From: Prado023 sp963697345
GTDB taxonomy: Bacteria > Actinomycetota > Actinomycetes > S36-B12 > CAIYMF01
DNA: 64,000 nucleotides
Assembly (NCBI GenBank): GCA_963697345.1
Contig: CAVONS010000008.1
Coordinates: forward strand, 186,001 to 250,000
Direction of reading: 5' to 3'
Shown: piece by piece, positions 60,922 to 64,000 of the stretch
Position numbering within the stretch: the first letter of the stretch is position 1
Layout of the letters: each line of letters starts with the position of its first letter
Notes under the pieces: model-generated
Told to the model about the DNA's origin: nothing
The model's database searches: none
What the model saw: the letters and a program-made list of their open reading frames with translations, nothing else
Translations under genes and position numbers: made by a program

Positions 60922-61851
60922 TCAGGCGACCTGGCGCCGGGCTCTGCGGGCCTCTCGCCAGGCCCCACCGGCGACCCGGAGCCTTCGCCCCGTGCCCACG
61001 GTGGCGCGCTGGTCGAACACCTCGTAGTCGATGTCCTCCACCGCGTCGACGATGCCGCAGTAGAGCTCGCTGGCTGCCGAGATGCAGGGCTGGGCCTCAG
61101 GCTTGAGCAGGGCGATGCCCGGATCGGCGCGCGCCTGCAGCTGGCGGACGCGGCGCACCTGGTACTCCAGGGCCAGGCGGATCTGGGGTGTCAGCACGCG
61201 GCGCTCCAGGTCCGCACGACTCACCGCGAACCGGTCCAGGTCGTCGAGCGGCAGGTACACGCGCCCACGCTCGAGGTCCTCGCCGACGTCGCGGATGAAG
61301 TTGGCCAGCTGGAAGGCCACACCCAGGTCGTCTGCCCGATCCAACGCCTCGGGCAGGTCCGCGGGGTCGATCGTGCCCAGGACGTGGACCATCTCCCGGC
61401 CGATGACTGCCGCCGATCCGTGCACGTAGACGGCCAGGTCGGTGAACGTCTGGTACTCGGTCACGGTGAGGTCCATGCGCATCGAGGTCAGGAAGTCGGC
61501 GAAGTGCTCGTGCGGGATGGCGAAGCGCAGCGCGGTGTCGACCAGCGCGCGGGCGATCGGGTCCTGCGAGTGACCGCGGGCGAGGTCGACCAGCACCTGG
61601 TCCCCCCAGCGCGCCAACTCGTCCGCGCGCTGCGTGGGGGTCAGGGTGGAGTCCAGGTCGTCCACGATCTCGTCGGCATAGCGCGCGAAGCCGTAGAGGG
61701 CGTGTACGAACGGGCGCTTCCCCGGGGGGAGCAGCCGTGTTGCCAGGTAGTACGTGCGGCCATGGTGGGCGTGCAGCTCGCGACAGGCCTCATAGGCCGA
61801 GCGCATCTGAGGGTCCACGATCCCCGCTGCATCCAGTTCGCGCCGTGACAT
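60922..61851 (-). CDS. crtB: Phytoene synthase (squalene/phytoene synthase family)
   Basis: A 309-residue all-helical prenyltransferase that condenses two GGPP to phytoene. The two aspartate-rich motifs are YADEIVDDLD (about 58-67) and DVGEDLERGRVYLP (about 190-203). Further marks are TYYLATRLLPPGKR and FQLANFIRDV. ATG 61851 is chosen because GAGGATGAG precedes it and the upstream frame looks non-coding. It converges on crtYd; the GGPP synthase gene is not in the window. Confidence 0.92.
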   Translation of the reverse strand: MSRRELDAAGIVDPQMRSAYEACRELHAHHGRTYYLATRLLPPGKRPFVHALYGFARYADEIVDDLDSTLTPTQRADELARWGDQVLVDLARGHSQDPIARALVDTALRFAIPHEHFADFLTSMRMDLTVTEYQTFTDLAVYVHGSAAVIGREMVHVLGTIDPADLPEALDRADDLGVAFQLANFIRDVGEDLERGRVYLPLDDLDRFAVSRADLERRVLTPQIRLALEYQVRRVRQLQARADPGIALLKPEAQPCISAASELYCGIVDAVEDIDYEVFDQRATVGTGRRLRVAGGAWREARRARRQVA

Positions 61852-61872
61852 GGGCTCATCCTCGCACCTGCG

Positions 61873-61887
61873 CGGGGCGGCGCCCCG
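61873..61887 (-). promoter_or_regulatory. Inverted repeat upstream of crtB
   Basis: CGGGGCGGCGCCCCG, a 7-bp perfect palindrome around one base, lies 22-36 bases before the crtB ATG in the divergent region with the RNase gene. It could be an operator or a leader hairpin; G/C-rich chance is also possible. Confidence 0.3.
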
Positions 61888-61955
61888 TCCCGGGCGTGCT
61901 GCATCTGGCCGGCATCCGGTCGAGGGCCGCTGTATGGGATGCTGCCGGAGTGACC

Positions 61956-62378
61956 ATGCGCATCCGCCTTGCCGCCGCACTTGTGGGGCTCCTGGCCCTG
62001 TCCGGGTGCGCCACGGCCACTGACGTCGCGACGGGTTCGGTCGGTGCGGCCATCGACTCCTCGTACTCGGACCTGGCACCGGCACAGCCGACCTCCGACC
62101 TGCCGACCATGACCGTGGACCAGTTGCCACCCGAGGGGATCCAGACGCTGGAGCTCATCGCCGCCGATGGTCCCTATCCCTACGACAAGGACGGCTCCAC
62201 CTTCGGCAACCGTGAGGGGATCCTCCCGCCGCAGCCCTCGGGCTTCTACTCCGAGTACACGGTGGTGACCCCGGGCGAGAATGACCGGGGCGCCCGCCGG
62301 ATCGTCGGGGGCGAGGACGGCGCCCGCTTCTACACCGCCGACCACTACTCGAGCTTCCGAGAGGTCGTGTCCCCATGA
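61956..62378 (+). CDS. Barnase-family (N1/T1) ribonuclease with lipoprotein signal
   Basis: 140 residues. A lipoprotein signal peptide ends in LLALSGC (Cys18), followed by a 40-residue Ser/Asp/Pro linker and a microbial guanyl-RNase domain (about 62-140). Catalytic residues expected from barnase are visible: E100 in FYSEYTVVTP, R114 in RGARRIV and H130 in ADHYSSF; the NREG turn is also typical. It is therefore predicted to be an exported, membrane-anchored RNase rather than a free secreted one. GGAG stands 5 bases before ATG 61956. The stop overlaps the barstar ATG (ATGA). Confidence 0.88.
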   Translation: MRIRLAAALVGLLALSGCATATDVATGSVGAAIDSSYSDLAPAQPTSDLPTMTVDQLPPEGIQTLELIAADGPYPYDKDGSTFGNREGILPPQPSGFYSEYTVVTPGENDRGARRIVGGEDGARFYTADHYSSFREVVSP

Positions 62379-62851
62379 GCAACCGGATCGCACTCTGGCG
62401 CGATGCGCCCGACGCGGACGCGGCCGCGGAACTCGCCGCCCTTCTGGACTGGGCCTCGGTGCTCATCGAGGTTCCTGAGGGTGGCGGGCGGGCTGCGTTC
62501 TTCGAGGCGTGCGCTGCCGGATTCGGGTTCCCCGACTACTTCGGGCACAACTGGGATGCGTTCGAGGAGTGCCTGGAGTCCCAGGAGTTCGATGAGGTCG
62601 AGGACCTCGAGGACGCCGACGGGTTGCTGGTCCTGTGGTCCGGATGGGGTGACATGGCCGCCTCCGAGCCCGAGCAGTTCGCGATCGCGATCGACGTGTT
62701 CCGCGACATCCTCAGCGTCTGGGAGGGCGCGGACCTCTCGGCCCGGGTCGTGCTGATCGGGGAGGGACCCCAACTCTCACTGGGCAAGCACCGAAGCGCG
62801 CGGGAGATCTTCACCGACGAGGACTACGACATCGAGGAGCCCGTGGGCTGA
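62375..62851 (+). CDS. Barstar-family ribonuclease inhibitor
   Basis: A 158-residue acidic cytoplasmic protein. The barstar fold is marked by FFEACAAGFGFPDYFGHNWDAF (about 46-67, the helix and loop that contact barnase), then a strand LLVLWSGWGDM and the final LSARVVLIGEG; the C-terminal extension after about residue 130 is unusually acidic. It would neutralise the upstream RNase before export. Overlap by ATGA makes inhibitor and enzyme synthesis coupled. Its last 28 bases overlap the end of the convergent mannosyltransferase gene. Confidence 0.85.
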   Translation: MSNRIALWRDAPDADAAAELAALLDWASVLIEVPEGGGRAAFFEACAAGFGFPDYFGHNWDAFEECLESQEFDEVEDLEDADGLLVLWSGWGDMAASEPEQFAIAIDVFRDILSVWEGADLSARVVLIGEGPQLSLGKHRSAREIFTDEDYDIEEPVG

Positions 62852-64000
62852 ACCACGAGGGCGCCGGCACGTACTCGCGCGGCAGCGCTGCGCGGACGTA
62901 TCCCGCGGTCGACTGGGTGCCCGACGATCAGCCGCCGCTCGCCGGGGCTGGACACGAGCACCACGCTGACCATGATCAGGGCGAACAGCGAAGCCAGCCC
63001 GTCGCGGACATCGACGAGGGTGTCGGCCGTGGCGTTGGCCTCGGCCATCCCGTGCAGGACCAGGATCGTCGTGATGATCATCACGACCCGCAGTTGGGTA
63101 CCGGTCAGCCCGGTGGCGGCAAGCAGGGGCAACGCCCAGAGCAGGTACCACGGCTGGACCACGGGGCCCAGCGCGACGATCGCGAGCAGTGTGAGGGCGG
63201 CCCCCCGCACGGGGGACCGGCCCTCGGGGCGCAGGACCAGGTACAGGCCGATCGCTGCTCCCGCCAGCATCGCGACGCCCCGGAAGAAGCTCACGGCACC
63301 GTCGACGGTGCCCAGCCCGACCCAGTCCAGGACGGTGCCGACGGCCATGCCGACAGCTGTCGGCGGGGACAGCCACGTTCGGACGGTGCCGGGGGTGCTC
63401 AGTGACGCCACCCATCCCAACCCGACCCCGACGGTGGCCGACAGGATGGCGAAGACAACCAGGACGATGGCCGAGGACTTCACCCAGGCCCAGATCCGCT
63501 GCCGCCAGGAGGCGTGGGTGCCGGCCCAGATCAGGCCGGCGAAGGGCAGGACCACGAGGGCGATGGGCTTCACCCCACCGGCCAGCCCGATGAGGACCAC
63601 ACCGAGGACCGGATGGCGCTCGACTGCCAGGGCCAGGCCCGCAACCATCAGGCCCACCATGAGCGCGTCGTTGTGTGCCCCGGCGACGAAGTGCATGAGG
63701 ACGAGCGGATTGAGCAGCACCAGCCAGACGGCCTTGGGCGGGTCGATGCCGTGGGCATGGGCCAGGCGTGGCAGGTAGACGATCAACATCGCCACGCCCG
63801 TGAGGGCGATCAACCTGAAGAGCAGCGCACCGAGGAAGGAGTTGGTGCCGACCAGCGCGGCCACACCCTGCTGGAGGATCAGGAAGGCGGGCCCGTACGG
63901 GGTGGGCGACTCGGCCCAGAGGGGATCCGCGCCGGTGAGGAACCAGCCGGGAAGGGCCGAGACGCCGTTCTCATAGGGGTTCAGTCCCTCGAGCAGCAGT
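62824..64000 (-). CDS. MptA/MptB-type membrane mannosyltransferase (5' truncated)
   Basis: 391 residues are visible; the frame is open to base 64000, so the N-terminus is outside the window. It is a polytopic GT-C protein with about nine helices here. The extracytoplasmic loop has NPYENGV, WAESPTPYGPAFLIL and later GAHNDALMVGLMVAGLALA, all typical of the alpha-1,6-mannosyltransferases MptA/MptB that build the lipomannan backbone using polyprenyl-phosphomannose. M. tuberculosis mptA lies in the corresponding neighbourhood. The stop falls within the barstar gene on the opposite strand. Confidence 0.85.
   Translation of the reverse strand, partial: LLLEGLNPYENGVSALPGWFLTGADPLWAESPTPYGPAFLILQQGVAALVGTNSFLGALLFRLIALTGVAMLIVYLPRLAHAHGIDPPKAVWLVLLNPLVLMHFVAGAHNDALMVGLMVAGLALAVERHPVLGVVLIGLAGGVKPIALVVLPFAGLIWAGTHASWRQRIWAWVKSSAIVLVVFAILSATVGVGLGWVASLSTPGTVRTWLSPPTAVGMAVGTVLDWVGLGTVDGAVSFFRGVAMLAGAAIGLYLVLRPEGRSPVRGAALTLLAIVALGPVVQPWYLLWALPLLAATGLTGTQLRVVMIITTILVLHGMAEANATADTLVDVRDGLASLFALIMVSVVLVSSPGERRLIVGHPVDRGIRPRSAAARVRAGALVVQPTGSSMS

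Noticed and set aside
58706..61851. A complete carotenoid cluster including GGPP synthase and a rhodopsin
   Set aside because: No gene with prenyltransferase DDxxD motifs other than crtB, and no seven-helix protein with a retinal-lysine motif, is present in the window.
62870..62905. GCAGCGCTGC palindrome near the start of the convergent region after barstar
   Set aside because: It is inside the mannosyltransferase coding sequence and short; no role can be supported.

Overview
The window is chromosomal DNA from a high-G+C Gram-positive actinobacterium (class Actinomycetia). Evidence: consistently G/C-rich third positions, many GTG starts, an actinobacterial cytochrome bcc-aa3 set with a diheme QcrC and the CtaF subunit, a PspA-HtpX-PspAB module, a DUF3043 protein, PASTA kinase, class II DAHP synthase and phosphatidyl-myo-inositol-mannoside (PIM/lipomannan) type glycosyltransferases. 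From about 23 kb to the right edge the gene content resembles the Mycobacterium tuberculosis Rv2174-Rv2205 neighbourhood as I remember it (glycerate kinase, erpA, adoK, ctaC/ctaF, trpD, ctaE-qcrCAB, DEDDh/GIY-YIG nuclease, pimB, SRPBCC protein, acyltransferase, aroG, pknL, mptA). I cannot name the genus. No tRNA, rRNA, insertion sequence, prophage or CRISPR was seen. Coding density is very high and no gene-free stretch exceeds 300 bases.

Layout. 1-9.0 kb: end of a FetA-like ABC ATPase and FetB permease, a crotonase-like enzyme, a translationally coupled minus-strand operon of two CNNM/CorC proteins and a nitronate monooxygenase, a SHOCT-domain membrane protein and a P-type cation ATPase. 9.0-12.7 kb: idi divergent from crtI and a coupled carotenoid cleavage oxygenase. 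12.8-20.5 kb: PLP decarboxylase, hotdog thioesterase, class III aminotransferase, RecQ, an atypical AroE homologue, a 70-residue conserved protein and an aldo/keto reductase. 20.6-23.7 kb: DUF3043 protein divergent from pspA-htpX-pspAB. 23.7-29.1 kb: nadA, glycerate kinase, membrane protein, erpA, adoK, aat. 29.0-40.0 kb: TusA-like protein with a cysteine desulfurase, then the respiratory block ctaC-ctaD-ctaF and ctaE-qcrC-qcrA-qcrB, interrupted by a minus-strand receiver-trpD-membrane protein operon. 40.1-49.4 kb: DEDDh/GIY-YIG nuclease, envelope glycosyltransferases with small four-cysteine proteins, a degenerate LuxR regulator, SRPBCC protein and acyltransferase. 49.5-58.7 kb: glpK, a pyrophosphate-type phosphofructokinase, aroG, lipoprotein, threonine aldolase, EamA transporter, PASTA kinase. 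58.7-62 kb: FAD reductase coupled to the heterodimeric lycopene cyclase genes, converging on crtB. 62-64 kb: a lipoprotein barnase-type RNase with barstar, and a truncated MptA-like mannosyltransferase.

How the genes work together. Idi, CrtB, CrtI and CrtYc/CrtYd give a route from isoprenoid precursors to a cyclised carotenoid; GGPP synthase is not in the window. The oxygenase coupled to crtI could then cleave the product to retinal or another apocarotenoid. CtaCDFE and QcrCAB are the parts of a menaquinol-oxidising bcc-aa3 supercomplex. PimB, two GT-C enzymes, the acyltransferase and the MptA homologue fit an inositol-phosphate-anchored envelope glycolipid pathway.

A recurrent feature is a TANNNT (often TAGNCT) or CAGACT hexamer 6-8 bases before the start codon of genes that lack a ribosome-binding site. 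I read these as -10 elements of leaderless transcripts, and they helped choose several starts. The points most worth a second look are the lipoprotein RNase/barstar pair, the two-locus carotenoid pathway ending in a cleavage oxygenase, the reductase fused by translation to the lycopene cyclase genes, the four-cysteine mini-proteins among envelope glycosyltransferases, and two receiver-domain proteins with altered phosphorylation sites.
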